Assembly: GCA_013360215.1 (NCBI GenBank)
Contig: JABWCP010000015.1
Location: 1-64,000, forward strand
Origin: a bacterium
GTDB taxonomy: Bacteria > CLD3 > SB21
Length of the DNA: 64,000 bases
Reading direction: 5' to 3'
Shown: in pieces, positions 1-8,817 of the stretch
Layout of the letters: the number at the start of each line of letters is the position of its first letter
Position numbering within the stretch: the first letter of the stretch is position 1
Program-made: the position numbers and the translations under genes
The notes under the pieces: model-generated
The model's input: only the letters and a program-made list of their open reading frames with translations
What the model was told of the DNA's origin: nothing
Database searches by the model: none

Positions 1-2451
1 CAAACCGACAAACCCTAACATCAGCAGGCGAAACCACCACGTTTGCCAAAAAGGCGGTGTGATGACGATCATTACCGATGCACCGTCTTCATTCCACACG
101 CCGTCATGATTGGATGCTTTTACACGAAAGATATATGCACCCGGATCAAGATTGGTGTAACTCACATACCGGCGCGTGCCGCTGTACAACCATGTTTTGT
201 CAAATCCTTCCAGTCGGTAAGCATACTGATGTTTTTCCGGCGCATGATACATAAGGGCTGAAAATTCAAAAGCAAATGCATTGCCCGCGTACGGCAATAC
301 GATCTGCTGCGATTCCGTGACGGATTGTTTTAGCACGCCGTTAGGATCAACCGCGATCGGTTGATTGGCTATATGAAACTGCGTAAGCACAACGGATACC
401 GGCATCGTATTATCCGTAATGCGGTCAGGATGAAAAGCGTTGAACCCTTGTATTCCGCCAAAAAACATTTCACCGTTTTGATTTTTAAAAAATGCGCCGG
501 CATTAAATTCATTACTCTGTAGACCGTCTTTGGTATCGTAATTACGAAAAGCCGAAGTTTTCGGATCAAACTTGGACAGCCCGCCATTGGTACTCATCCA
601 TAAACAACCTTTTTCGTCACGAAGAATGCCATACACCACATCGTTGGCCAGACCGTCGCGTTCACGAAAATGTTGCGTAATACCTGTGCGCGGATCGAAC
701 CGATTCAAACCGCCGGCCGTTCCCAGCCAAAATATATGTTGCGTCGTATCCGGCAATATGCAAAGTACGATGCTATTGCTTAGGCTTTGCGGATTAGCCG
801 GATCATAATTATAAACCGTTACGGATTGCCCGTCCGCTGATATACAATTTAACCCGCCCCCCTGCGTTGCCACCCAGACTTTACCGTCCCGGTCCTGATA
901 GAGCCCGCGAATAATATTAAAACTCAAACCCGGTTTGGTTTGCGGGCTATACTGCTGCAAAACTTTTCCGGATTTTTCGATGCGAAATACACCGTTATTA
1001 TTAGTACCTACCCAGAATATATTTTTATCTCGGCGGTCTTCGATCACATAACGAATAAATTTGATATTCGGGTTGGTTGAAGGCTCAAACAACCCGCGAT
1101 CCGTATCCATCCGTTGCAAACCGGATTTATTGGTTCCTACCCAAAAAATACCTTCACTGTCTTTGAACAAAAAACGAACGGAATTATCACCGATCGTATG
1201 GCGAACTCCCGGCGTATTGACATAGGAACGAAAGGTCTGTGTTATGCGATCCCAGCGATTAAGCCCGCCGCCATTGGTACCGATCCAAAGTACTTTTCCC
1301 GAATCCGCCGGATCTTCAAAAATACAATACACACTATTGTGGCTTAGGCTATTGGTATGATCCGGATCATGTCGGTACGACGCAAAACGTATGCGTTGCG
1401 GATCGTATTTGCTAATTCCCCCGTCACGATGCCCAATCCAAATTACACCGGTATGATCTTCTGTCAAACGCAATATCAGGTTATTGCTTAGGCTGTGTGC
1501 ATCACCCGACTCGGTTTTGAACTGTAAAAACTTGTTTTGTTCTGGCGAAAAGAGAAATAATCCTCCGCCTTCGCTGCCGACCCAAATACGCCCTGCACGA
1601 TCACAGTATAACGTCTGCAAATCATCTTCGGTAAGGCCGTGTTTCGAGGCGTCTGCTTTTTTAAAATTATTCTGAAGACGCCAAACTTCATCATACATAT
1701 ATAGACCGCCACCGTATGTCGCAACGTAATACCAACCCCGTCGGTCTTTCACCACCGATCGCACACTGTTCTCCGACAAACGATAGTCACCGGCAGCTTC
1801 ACGATGATAACGTACGACGTGGCGCCGGGTAGGATCGCAAATATATAAACCCGAATTGGTCGAAAGAAAAAAACGGCTCCCGCTTTCAATTTGCAAATTT
1901 TGAACCGACGACATGTCATCGGCAGAACGCGGATTCCATCGTTCCTGTATCTTTCCGTTTTCATCCACACGCAGGAGTATGCCGCGATCCGTTGCACACC
2001 ATAGATGCCCCGTGCTGTCTTCAGCCATATTTTCAATACGATACCCCGCGATGGTCGCCGTATCGTCACTACGCTTGAATCGTAAAAATTTTTCATCGCG
2101 CGGATCGTAGCGATTTACGCCTTCCAAAGTCATCACCCAAATAAACCGACGACTATCTTCGTAGAGAGCGTTGATGTAATTATTGGATAGCGACGTGGAA
2201 TCAAACGGATCGTTTTTGAAAATGCGAAATTGATACCCATCGTAACGGTTGAGCCCGTCCTCCGTACCGAACCACATAAAACCGCGACGATCCTGCATCA
2301 TCCCAAAAATGGTGGTTTGCGATAAACCTTGTTCAACGGAAATCCGCTCTACATATAAGCGTTCTGTCTGCGCCGCTAAAAAAGCAACATTCATCCACAA
2401 CAGCATCGAGGATGCGAATTGAAACAGTTTTGCAATGCGGCCTGTATTCAT
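1..2451 (-). CDS. Two-component-regulator propeller protein, probable membrane sensor kinase (3' end missing)
   Basis: The reading frame is open from an ATG at 2451 down to the window edge (817 codons, no stop). It starts with a short hydrophobic leader (about residues 8-25, ending AAQ). Many repeats of about 50 residues follow, of the form F-x-W-x-G-T-x-G-L-N-R-Y-D, the hallmark of 'two-component regulator propeller' blades. Near the left edge there is a Y_Y_Y-type beta domain (residues about 720-800: YRLEGFD..W, YTNLDPGAYIFRVKASN, then PPFWQTWW) and the start of a transmembrane helix. In this family the helix is normally followed by a histidine kinase, sometimes a hybrid kinase, or a DNA-binding domain; that part lies outside the window, so the output type is unknown. 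The neighbour upstream ends only 36 bases before this start. The propeller region probably binds an extracytoplasmic ligand, often a glycan in Bacteroidota relatives. The architecture is secure, the ligand is unknown. Confidence 0.9.
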   Translation of the reverse strand, partial: MNTGRIAKLFQFASSMLLWMNVAFLAAQTERLYVERISVEQGLSQTTIFGMMQDRRGFMWFGTEDGLNRYDGYQFRIFKNDPFDSTSLSNNYINALYEDSRRFIWVMTLEGVNRYDPRDEKFLRFKRSDDTATIAGYRIENMAEDSTGHLWCATDRGILLRVDENGKIQERWNPRSADDMSSVQNLQIESGSRFFLSTNSGLYICDPTRRHVVRYHREAAGDYRLSENSVRSVVKDRRGWYYVATYGGGLYMYDEVWRLQNNFKKADASKHGLTEDDLQTLYCDRAGRIWVGSEGGGLFLFSPEQNKFLQFKTESGDAHSLSNNLILRLTEDHTGVIWIGHRDGGISKYDPQRIRFASYRHDPDHTNSLSHNSVYCIFEDPADSGKVLWIGTNGGGLNRWDRITQTFRSYVNTPGVRHTIGDNSVRFLFKDSEGIFWVGTNKSGLQRMDTDRGLFEPSTNPNIKFIRYVIEDRRDKNIFWVGTNNNGVFRIEKSGKVLQQYSPQTKPGLSFNIIRGLYQDRDGKVWVATQGGGLNCISADGQSVTVYNYDPANPQSLSNSIVLCILPDTTQHIFWLGTAGGLNRFDPRTGITQHFRERDGLANDVVYGILRDEKGCLWMSTNGGLSKFDPKTSAFRNYDTKDGLQSNEFNAGAFFKNQNGEMFFGGIQGFNAFHPDRITDNTMPVSVVLTQFHIANQPIAVDPNGVLKQSVTESQQIVLPYAGNAFAFEFSALMYHAPEKHQYAYRLEGFDKTWLYSGTRRYVSYTNLDPGAYIFRVKASNHDGVWNEDGASVMIVITPPFWQTWWFRLLMLGFVGL

Positions 2452-2487
2452 ATCCTGTTTACACTCATACCATGAGTCGGTTTTGAA

Positions 2488-3372
2488 CTAGTTCACACCG
2501 ATACGATCGGCAAGTTTTTCGATATGACGCGGCGTCGTACCACAACAACCGCCGATTATTTTTAATTTGTACTCCGATACCCACCCTTCCATACGCGAAG
2601 CAAAATCATCGGGTGTCATCGCAGGCTTTGATTGTTCCGGAAATATATTGGCATAAGCGCCGATCGGGATATCACCGGCCGTATCTTTCAATACATCCAG
2701 CGTATGTTCCATGATTTCTACGCGCATACAGTTGAGCATGAGTGCAGCGGGATTATATGTTTTAATACGCAGTATGGCTTTTTCCAAAGATTCACCGCTG
2801 AGCAGTTGCGTATCATTGCGTGCAATAAAGCTGACGGCAACGGGTAAGCCGGTCTGAACGGCATATTCCGTTGCAATGGCGGCTTCATTCATATTATTCA
2901 TCGTCTCGATCAAAATCAGATCCGGCCGCGCTGCATACAGATCATCAATACGCCGATGGTGGTCATCGCGTAAAACATCGTCCGCCGGTGCACGTTCCGG
3001 ATGATAACAATCCTCCACCGGTCCGATCGATCCGGCGATAAAAACCGTACGATCCCGTGCCACACTTTCGATCGCTTCGCGAACGGTGTCAACCGCTTTG
3101 CAGATAAGTCTTCTCGAATCATTATGGAGTTGCTCGGTCATGAGCGTTTGGCGATTTAGGCGAAACGTGTTTGCTGTGATGATCTGTGCACCGCGCTGTA
3201 TGTACTCCGCGTGAATAGTCCGCAAAACGGATGTGTACTCATTTTGAAGGAGTGCCACGGCGGACCACAACGGTAAAACACATGGAACGCCGCGACGTTC
3301 CAATTCAGAACCCGTTGCACCATCCAAGAGCAGTGGCTTCGCATCCCGAAGTCGATCAACCCAAGCGATCAT
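2488..3372 (-). CDS. Homocysteine S-methyltransferase family protein
   Basis: A 294-residue single-domain homocysteine-binding TIM-barrel enzyme that moves a methyl group from a donor (S-methylmethionine, betaine or a methyl-folate/corrinoid partner) to homocysteine, giving methionine in the cytoplasm. It has the N-terminal LLLDGATGSELERRG motif (14-28) and the three cysteines expected to bind zinc: C215 in LMLNCM and C276/C277 in GGCCGTTPRHI near the C terminus. At this length it lacks the folate, cobalamin and activation domains of full MetH, so it resembles MmuM/BHMT-like enzymes; the methyl donor cannot be told from sequence. It lies downstream of a strong terminator that follows valS, so it probably has its own promoter in 3373-3420. 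The propeller sensor gene follows after 36 bases. Confidence 0.88.
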   Translation of the reverse strand: MIAWVDRLRDAKPLLLDGATGSELERRGVPCVLPLWSAVALLQNEYTSVLRTIHAEYIQRGAQIITANTFRLNRQTLMTEQLHNDSRRLICKAVDTVREAIESVARDRTVFIAGSIGPVEDCYHPERAPADDVLRDDHHRRIDDLYAARPDLILIETMNNMNEAAIATEYAVQTGLPVAVSFIARNDTQLLSGESLEKAILRIKTYNPAALMLNCMRVEIMEHTLDVLKDTAGDIPIGAYANIFPEQSKPAMTPDDFASRMEGWVSEYKLKIIGGCCGTTPRHIEKLADRIGVN

Positions 3373-3382
3373 AAAATAAATG

Positions 3383-3405
3383 ACCGCCGGTTGTACACCG
3401 GCGGT
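3383..3405 (-). terminator. Rho-independent terminator after valS
   Basis: A perfect 9-bp GC-rich inverted repeat, ACCGCCGGT (3383-3391) and ACCGGCGGT (3397-3405), encloses a 5-base loop. Read on the minus strand, it lies 15 bases after the valS stop and is followed by a T-rich run (CATTTATTTTATG) up to the next start codon. This is the clearest intrinsic terminator seen in the window and separates valS from the methyltransferase gene. Confidence 0.85.
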
Positions 3406-3420
3406 AGTATTGGAAATGAT

Positions 3421-6117
3421 TTACAAATTTTGCAAAGCGGAAAGATTGGATCGAAGTTTTTCTACGGTCGCGCGAAAATTATCCAATTTAGCGCGCTCTT
3501 TTTCGAGAACCTGTGGCGGCGCTTTGGCCACAAAACCTTCATTGCCTAATTTTTGTTCGATACCACCGATCTGACCTGAAATGCGGTCAATCTCTTTTTG
3601 TAAACGTGTACGCTCCACTTCAAGATCAATCACACCCTCTAACGGTAAATAGACTTCCGTACCATTCACAACTGCACTCGCTGCGATGCGGGGTTTATCC
3701 GCTTCGACGGCCGCCGTGATTTTTTCTACCCGCGCAAGTCCCGCAAGTGCCGATGTATTAGCATTGTACAGCGCCGCATCCTGAGGTGTAACACAACGCA
3801 GAACGAGATCTGTTTTTTTGGATGGTGCGATATTCATCTCTGAACGAATATTACGGATCGTAGTAATCGTATCCCGCAATTGCTCCAGATCTTTTTCAGC
3901 TTCCACGCTGATGTAGGACGCTTCGCACTGCGGCCACGGTTGGATCATAATACTTTCACCGTCGGTGCGCGGCATCAGACGTTGCCATATTTCCTCGGTC
4001 ACAAAAGGCACGATCGGATGCATCAACCGCAATACACCGTCGAGAATATACAACGCCGTGGATAACGTTTTTTCTTTGATCTCCGGAGTGGCATTGTACA
4101 TACGATCTTTGATCAGCTCAAGATACCAATCGCAATAATCCGCCCAGAAAAAACGATAGACCGAATCCATCGCTTCGTGCAGTTTGTAATTTTCGAGTCC
4201 GGTAGTAATACCTTCAACGGCACGATGATATCGGCTCAGTATCCACCGATCGGCGAGTTCAGTGATCGCGTTCGAAAGCGGCAGTTGCGGTTTAGCGCTA
4301 GGTAGCTGCTCCTGATAGTTCGCCAAAAAACGAAACGCATTCCATACTTTATTGGAAAAATTGCGGCCGAGTTCAAATTGGCGTTCCGCGAGATTGATAT
4401 CCTGACCTTCGGCACTGAGATCAACGAGCGTAAATCGCAACGCATCGGCCGAATATTTATCAATCACGGCTATGGGATCAATGCCGTTACCGAGCGATTT
4501 GCTCATCTTGCGGCCGAGTTCGTCACGCACGATACCATTGAAATAAACCTGACGAAACGGAACTTTACCGGTAAACTCCAACCCGGCCATAATCATACGT
4601 GCAACCCAGAAAAAGATAATATCCGGACCGGTCACCAAAAGGCTCGTCGGATAAAATTTTTCCAGATCTTTTGTTTGATGCGGCCAACCCATAGATGAAA
4701 AAGGAACCAGCCACGAAGAAAACCATGTATCCAGTACATCTTCGTCCTGACGTAAATCGGAAACCGTTAGCTGCGCATTTTTTTTCTTTAGTATCGCCAA
4801 GGCTTCATCGGCATTACGTGCTACGGCGACACTTCCGTCCGGCGCGTAAAATGCCGGTATCCGGTGACCCCACCAAAGCTGACGAGAAATACACCAGTCG
4901 CGAATGGAGGTCATCCAATGCTCATACGTTTTAATCCACTTCTCCGGATGAAACCGTATATCACCTTTAAGAACGGCCTCCAGCGCAGGTTTAGCCAATT
5001 CGTCCATTTTCAGAAACCATTGTTCCGAAACCAACGGTTCGATGGGCACATTTCCGCGCTGCGAATAACCGACGCGATTTAAGTGATCCTGAATTTTTTC
5101 GACCAATCCTGCCGATTCTAAATCGGCAACCACAGCTTTGCGTGCGGCAAAACGCTCCATGCCGCGATATTTTTCAGGCACGTTTTGATTCATGGTCGCA
5201 TCGGCATGCATGATATTAAGAAACTGCAGCTGATGACGTTTTCCGAGTACAAAGTCATTCGGATCATGGGAAGGCGTTACTTTCATTGCGCCGGTACCGA
5301 ATTCTTTATCCACATAGTCGTCGGCGATGATCGGTATTTCACGTCCCACTAACGGAAGTATCACTTTTTTTCCGATCAGGTGTTTGTAACGCGCATCGTC
5401 CGGATTGACGACGACGGCCGTATCACCCAGCATCGTCTCGGGGCGTGTCGTGGCAATGACGATATGTTCGGCGCTGTCTTTTACAGGATAACGGAAATAA
5501 TACATCTTTCCGTTGATCTCCTTGTATTCCACTTCTTCATCGGAAATAGCCGATTGCGAATACGGACACCAATTGACGATATACTGACCCTTATAGATCC
5601 AGCCTTTATTGTAAAAATGTATGAATACTTCTTTGACGGCCTCTGATAGTTTTTCATCCATCGTAAACCATTCGCGCTCCCAATCGCAAGAACAACCCAT
5701 TTTTTGCAATTGTCCGACGATCCGCGCGCGGTACGTCTCTTTATGCTTCCACACTTCATTGACAAAGGCTTCGCGGCCTAATGTTTTTCTTGAAGTCCCT
5801 TCTTTCGCTAATTGTTTTTCGACGACGGTCTGCGTTGCTATGCCGGCATGGTCCGTGCCCGGGGTCCACAGCGTTTCAAATCCCTGCATCCGTTTGAAGC
5901 GTGTATAAATGTCTTGCACGGAATTGTTATAAGCATGCCCGATATGCAATGCACCCGTTACATTGGGCGGAGGGATGACAATAGTAAAAACCGGTTTAGC
6001 GCTATCGGCATGGGCTTTAAAAAAATCATGCTTCAGCCAATACGCATACCATTTGTCTTCAGAGGCTTTGGGATCGTAAGCTTTCGGGATTTCAGTCTTT
6101 TGTTGTGCTTCGCTCAT
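3421..6117 (-). CDS. valS: Valyl-tRNA synthetase
   Basis: Class I aminoacyl-tRNA synthetase that charges tRNA-Val in the cytoplasm. The 898-residue length is normal for bacterial ValS. The ATP-binding HIGH motif is at residues 58-61 (PPPNVTGALHIGH) and the KMSKS motif at 537-541. The editing domain contains TTRPETMLGDTAV (about 223-235), and the W-rich WWGHRIPAF segment is at 415-423. The C-terminal about 65 residues form the charged coiled-coil arm typical of ValS (DLEVERTRLQKEIDRI). Translation starts at the ATG at 6117. The gene ends with a strong terminator and is preceded by a 320-base non-coding stretch, so it is most likely a single-gene transcript. Nothing is missing from the catalytic core. 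Confidence 0.98.
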   Translation of the reverse strand: MSEAQQKTEIPKAYDPKASEDKWYAYWLKHDFFKAHADSAKPVFTIVIPPPNVTGALHIGHAYNNSVQDIYTRFKRMQGFETLWTPGTDHAGIATQTVVEKQLAKEGTSRKTLGREAFVNEVWKHKETYRARIVGQLQKMGCSCDWEREWFTMDEKLSEAVKEVFIHFYNKGWIYKGQYIVNWCPYSQSAISDEEVEYKEINGKMYYFRYPVKDSAEHIVIATTRPETMLGDTAVVVNPDDARYKHLIGKKVILPLVGREIPIIADDYVDKEFGTGAMKVTPSHDPNDFVLGKRHQLQFLNIMHADATMNQNVPEKYRGMERFAARKAVVADLESAGLVEKIQDHLNRVGYSQRGNVPIEPLVSEQWFLKMDELAKPALEAVLKGDIRFHPEKWIKTYEHWMTSIRDWCISRQLWWGHRIPAFYAPDGSVAVARNADEALAILKKKNAQLTVSDLRQDEDVLDTWFSSWLVPFSSMGWPHQTKDLEKFYPTSLLVTGPDIIFFWVARMIMAGLEFTGKVPFRQVYFNGIVRDELGRKMSKSLGNGIDPIAVIDKYSADALRFTLVDLSAEGQDINLAERQFELGRNFSNKVWNAFRFLANYQEQLPSAKPQLPLSNAITELADRWILSRYHRAVEGITTGLENYKLHEAMDSVYRFFWADYCDWYLELIKDRMYNATPEIKEKTLSTALYILDGVLRLMHPIVPFVTEEIWQRLMPRTDGESIMIQPWPQCEASYISVEAEKDLEQLRDTITTIRNIRSEMNIAPSKKTDLVLRCVTPQDAALYNANTSALAGLARVEKITAAVEADKPRIAASAVVNGTEVYLPLEGVIDLEVERTRLQKEIDRISGQIGGIEQKLGNEGFVAKAPPQVLEKERAKLDNFRATVEKLRSNLSALQNL

Positions 6118-6437
6118 AGTAAAACCGACGTGTACCTGATGAATAATGAATTATTTTTGTGGAGTGAATATAGAAGAACGGCATGACAAATAAAAGCGGG
6201 TTCTACAGCGTATTTCTGTTGGCTCCAGAATATTACCCGATCATCCCGGACACCGAGTAGGCACGTGAGAGATACACCAAGATGCCCATATTAGAATTTA
6301 TAGCTCGCCAAGACACCAAGTCGCACTAAAAAATTACTTAGTACTTTGCGACTTTGTGTGAATATTACGCAACCATATAGTAGTATCCCGAATATCAGGA
6401 CATCCAGTGGAAACGAAAGCGATACACGGATGGGTCA
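6118..6437. other. Intergenic region upstream of valS with a dyad repeat
   Basis: 320 bases between the 3-methyladenine glycosylase gene and valS. I find no coding frame with gene-like composition and no tRNA. The part next to valS is AT-rich and should hold the valS promoter and leader, but I cannot point to a convincing -35/-10 pair. The middle holds the inverted repeat described separately at 6313-6359. Confidence 0.7.
6313..6359. repeat. Inverted repeat, possible dispersed intergenic element
   Basis: Arms ACACCAAGTCGCA (6313-6325) and TGCGACTTTGTGT (6347-6359) pair over 13 positions with one mismatch. A second, nested pair ACTAA/TTAGT (6325-6329/6338-6342) overlaps the inner edge of the outer arms by one base. 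Elements reading 'aagtcgc...gcgacttt' are often found as dispersed intergenic repeats in FCB-group and other genomes, so this may be one copy of a genome-wide family rather than a terminator. Only one copy was noticed in this window. Confidence 0.55.
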
Positions 6438-7013
6438 TTATTTATTGTTTCTAGACGGCGAAACCCATGCATTGCCATCAATAAAATAACGCCATTTCTT
6501 CTCCATCCCTACGCGAATGCCGATACGCGGCGACGTTTTTATTTTTGCATGGTATCGGTCATCAGAAAGATACAGATCGTCGGTCGTCAGATCGGTTCCA
6601 TTATGGGATTTATCAATGCCCAACGCTAAACATAGTTTCCCTGGTCCGTTACTCAAAGCAAAGCCGCGAGCCATAACACGGTTAGCTTGCATGCGTTCTA
6701 CGCCATCAAGCGGTTCAACCGCCCGGATCAGGCATGCACCGGCTGTACCTTCTTTTTCGCATACGACATTGGCACAGTAATACATCCCGTAAATAAAATA
6801 CACATACAGATGGCCGGGCACGCCAAACATTATTTTATTTCTTGGCGTCAAACCGCGGTACGCATGCGACGCCGGGTCATCACCGGCACGATAAGCTTCT
6901 ACTTCGACAATACGCGCCGACATCGTCCCGTGATGCAAAATTTTTCCTAATAATTCGGGAGCCACTTCTAAGGTAGGCCGCGCATAAAACGAACGCGGAA
7001 GCGGTTTAGGCAT
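6438..7013 (-). CDS. 3-methyladenine DNA glycosylase (AAG/MPG family)
   Basis: A 191-residue base-excision-repair enzyme that removes alkylated purines such as 3-methyladenine from DNA. It has the family's core: ARPTLEVAPELLGKIL (11-26), the active-site IVEVEAYRAGDDPASHAYRG stretch (35-54) with the catalytic glutamate, GHLYVYFIYGMYYCANVV and GACLIRAVEPLDG. Length and motif order match bacterial 'putative 3-methyladenine DNA glycosylases'. Its ATG at 7013 overlaps the end of the preceding helical-repeat gene by 8 bases, so the two are co-transcribed and probably translationally coupled. No obvious damage to the fold is visible. Confidence 0.93.
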   Translation of the reverse strand: MPKPLPRSFYARPTLEVAPELLGKILHHGTMSARIVEVEAYRAGDDPASHAYRGLTPRNKIMFGVPGHLYVYFIYGMYYCANVVCEKEGTAGACLIRAVEPLDGVERMQANRVMARGFALSNGPGKLCLALGIDKSHNGTDLTTDDLYLSDDRYHAKIKTSPRIGIRVGMEKKWRYFIDGNAWVSPSRNNK

Positions 7014-8817
7014 GATGGGTTTGTTTGTCGTGTTTAAACCCTTGATGAATTTCCTCTAATAGAAAATCCACCTGTAACATAAATCGTTCCGATGCACAAC
7101 CGCGGCGCTTGCACTCACGGCAGGGGATTTTCAATTTACAATCCACTTCGTTTTTATGCAGGGTTTCAATCTCTCCGAACGCTTCATAGAGATCGCTTTC
7201 GTTTTCTTCCTGTTTACGTTTCGGTTCGTTTTCCGTCATCAATTTACCCCATTTGATACGAAGCATCTCTTCAAGGTCTTTGATACGGCCAAGAAACTGA
7301 CTGATCGTATTACGCCAGATCATCACAGCTTTATTGAGTACGGCTTCATCCACTTCGTCTTCAACACCGGATTCTTCTTCAAACTTGAAACTTTTCAGAT
7401 CAAGAATGTGTCGCACCATACCTTGAATCTCTTCAAATTCCGTAAAAAGCTCACGTTTGGTATCGCTGTAAAGCGCATTGATCGAACCTTCAAAATGCTC
7501 GATCGCTTGACGAATCACACCCTGCGCGACGGTTGCCGATCCGGATTCGAGATTTTTGGCTTCTTTGGCAAAAAGCTGAAGATAATTCAGCGAACCGCGC
7601 AACATAGTGACGGCTTCTTTTTGCGAATTGATACGACTGTAATTGAGAGACTGAAAGATCACGTCAAAATAAGCATTAACGCTGACTTCGATTTCCTTCA
7701 TTTTTTTATTTAATCGTTCAGCTTCTTTGAGACGAATCTCCGTGGTACGTTGACGCACTCTTTCATCGGTGCTCTTTTCAAGCATCGGCAACACTTGCGA
7801 TGAAATATGCCGCGGCGTCGAATCATCGGATACCAGATCAATAATGTCATCCGGCTGCAATATTTCCAACGCCTGCGCCCTCAGATCGGCATCTTTATCA
7901 AAATGAAGATAGGTAATCAGCGTAGCATTAAAAAGATCGGTCGGATCTTCCACGCACTTTTCCAACTCTCTTCGTTTGCGGTCTTGCAATACCTGTGTGA
8001 GTTGCCGACGTGCGGCATTGTGCTCATTCGTCTGATCCGCCCCCAGATCACCGCCCGCAGCCAGGTTACGAATTTCAAGATGAACCGCAGACTCCAGCAT
8101 GCGAAAAATCGAAATCGCCGTTATTTTGGGTATAGATTCCCGCATGGTGTGTATGAGCGAATCATCTTCGAGCGCATTGATCAACGTTTGCACATCCAAT
8201 GCAGAGACGACATTTTCTGCGGCCATTCGCACTTGCGCATCATCGTCAATGAGGTATGAAAACAATGTAATCAAATTAGCACGTTGTATCGGCTGCGTAT
8301 TGGCCGTATGTATCTCGCGAACTTTGACGATACGACGACTGCGCCGCTTCATGACCTTTTGTGCAAGCTTGAGGATTTTATCATCTTCGCGATCGATGTC
8401 GCGTTCCTTGATCAGATTGATAAAATCATACAATACCTTGGTGGGCAACTGAGGATTACCAAAAACCGCTTCGAGAACATCCAGGTCGCGTTCAAACAAC
8501 AAAAACACGATCAAATGTTGTACTTCGTTTTCACGGCCAAATTTGATGCGCTCCTGTTCACTAAAATCCAAGATGTGAACATATTTTCCTACGTCGCGGA
8601 AAAACGGATCGTTTTTCATCGCAATACGCGCATCGGGCGGTTGTTCATCTAAGTTTTTATAGGATTGAATATCAAACGGAAGCGACTGACGATAATAACG
8701 ATGCAGGATTTCTTTATAATGAACATGATCCGATTTCGAAAATTTATCGTCCGTTTCGATCAGACGCTCCGGATCGGTGATATCCGGTGTATTTGTTATT
8801 TTAGTGTTTTCAGACAT
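7006..8817 (-). CDS. Alpha-helical repeat protein with C-terminal cysteine cluster, function unknown
   Basis: 603 residues, very rich in charged helices, with no signal peptide or membrane segment, so probably cytoplasmic. Residues about 100-350 look like irregular HEAT/ARM-type helical pairs (for example LFSYLIDDDAQVRMAAENVVSAL and DADLRAQALEILQPDDIIDLV in pattern). Residues about 345-540 look like coiled coil. The last 45 residues carry four cysteines, C560, C566, C569 and C574 (C-x5-C-x2-C-x4-C), which could bind a metal or an iron-sulfur cluster. I recognise no named family. It overlaps the metallo-hydrolase gene upstream and the glycosylase gene downstream by 8 bases each, so the three are one translationally coupled unit. 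A scaffold or signalling role is only a guess. The gene itself is certain from its length and overlaps. Confidence 0.85.
   Translation of the reverse strand: MSENTKITNTPDITDPERLIETDDKFSKSDHVHYKEILHRYYRQSLPFDIQSYKNLDEQPPDARIAMKNDPFFRDVGKYVHILDFSEQERIKFGRENEVQHLIVFLLFERDLDVLEAVFGNPQLPTKVLYDFINLIKERDIDREDDKILKLAQKVMKRRSRRIVKVREIHTANTQPIQRANLITLFSYLIDDDAQVRMAAENVVSALDVQTLINALEDDSLIHTMRESIPKITAISIFRMLESAVHLEIRNLAAGGDLGADQTNEHNAARRQLTQVLQDRKRRELEKCVEDPTDLFNATLITYLHFDKDADLRAQALEILQPDDIIDLVSDDSTPRHISSQVLPMLEKSTDERVRQRTTEIRLKEAERLNKKMKEIEVSVNAYFDVIFQSLNYSRINSQKEAVTMLRGSLNYLQLFAKEAKNLESGSATVAQGVIRQAIEHFEGSINALYSDTKRELFTEFEEIQGMVRHILDLKSFKFEEESGVEDEVDEAVLNKAVMIWRNTISQFLGRIKDLEEMLRIKWGKLMTENEPKRKQEENESDLYEAFGEIETLHKNEVDCKLKIPCRECKRRGCASERFMLQVDFLLEEIHQGFKHDKQTHHA

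Noticed and set aside
7156-7713. Plus-strand open frame of 185 codons
   Set aside because: It lies entirely inside the helical-repeat gene on the other strand, has a low-complexity F/R/H-rich product and no recognisable motif; it is the shadow of the charged coiled-coil coding strand.
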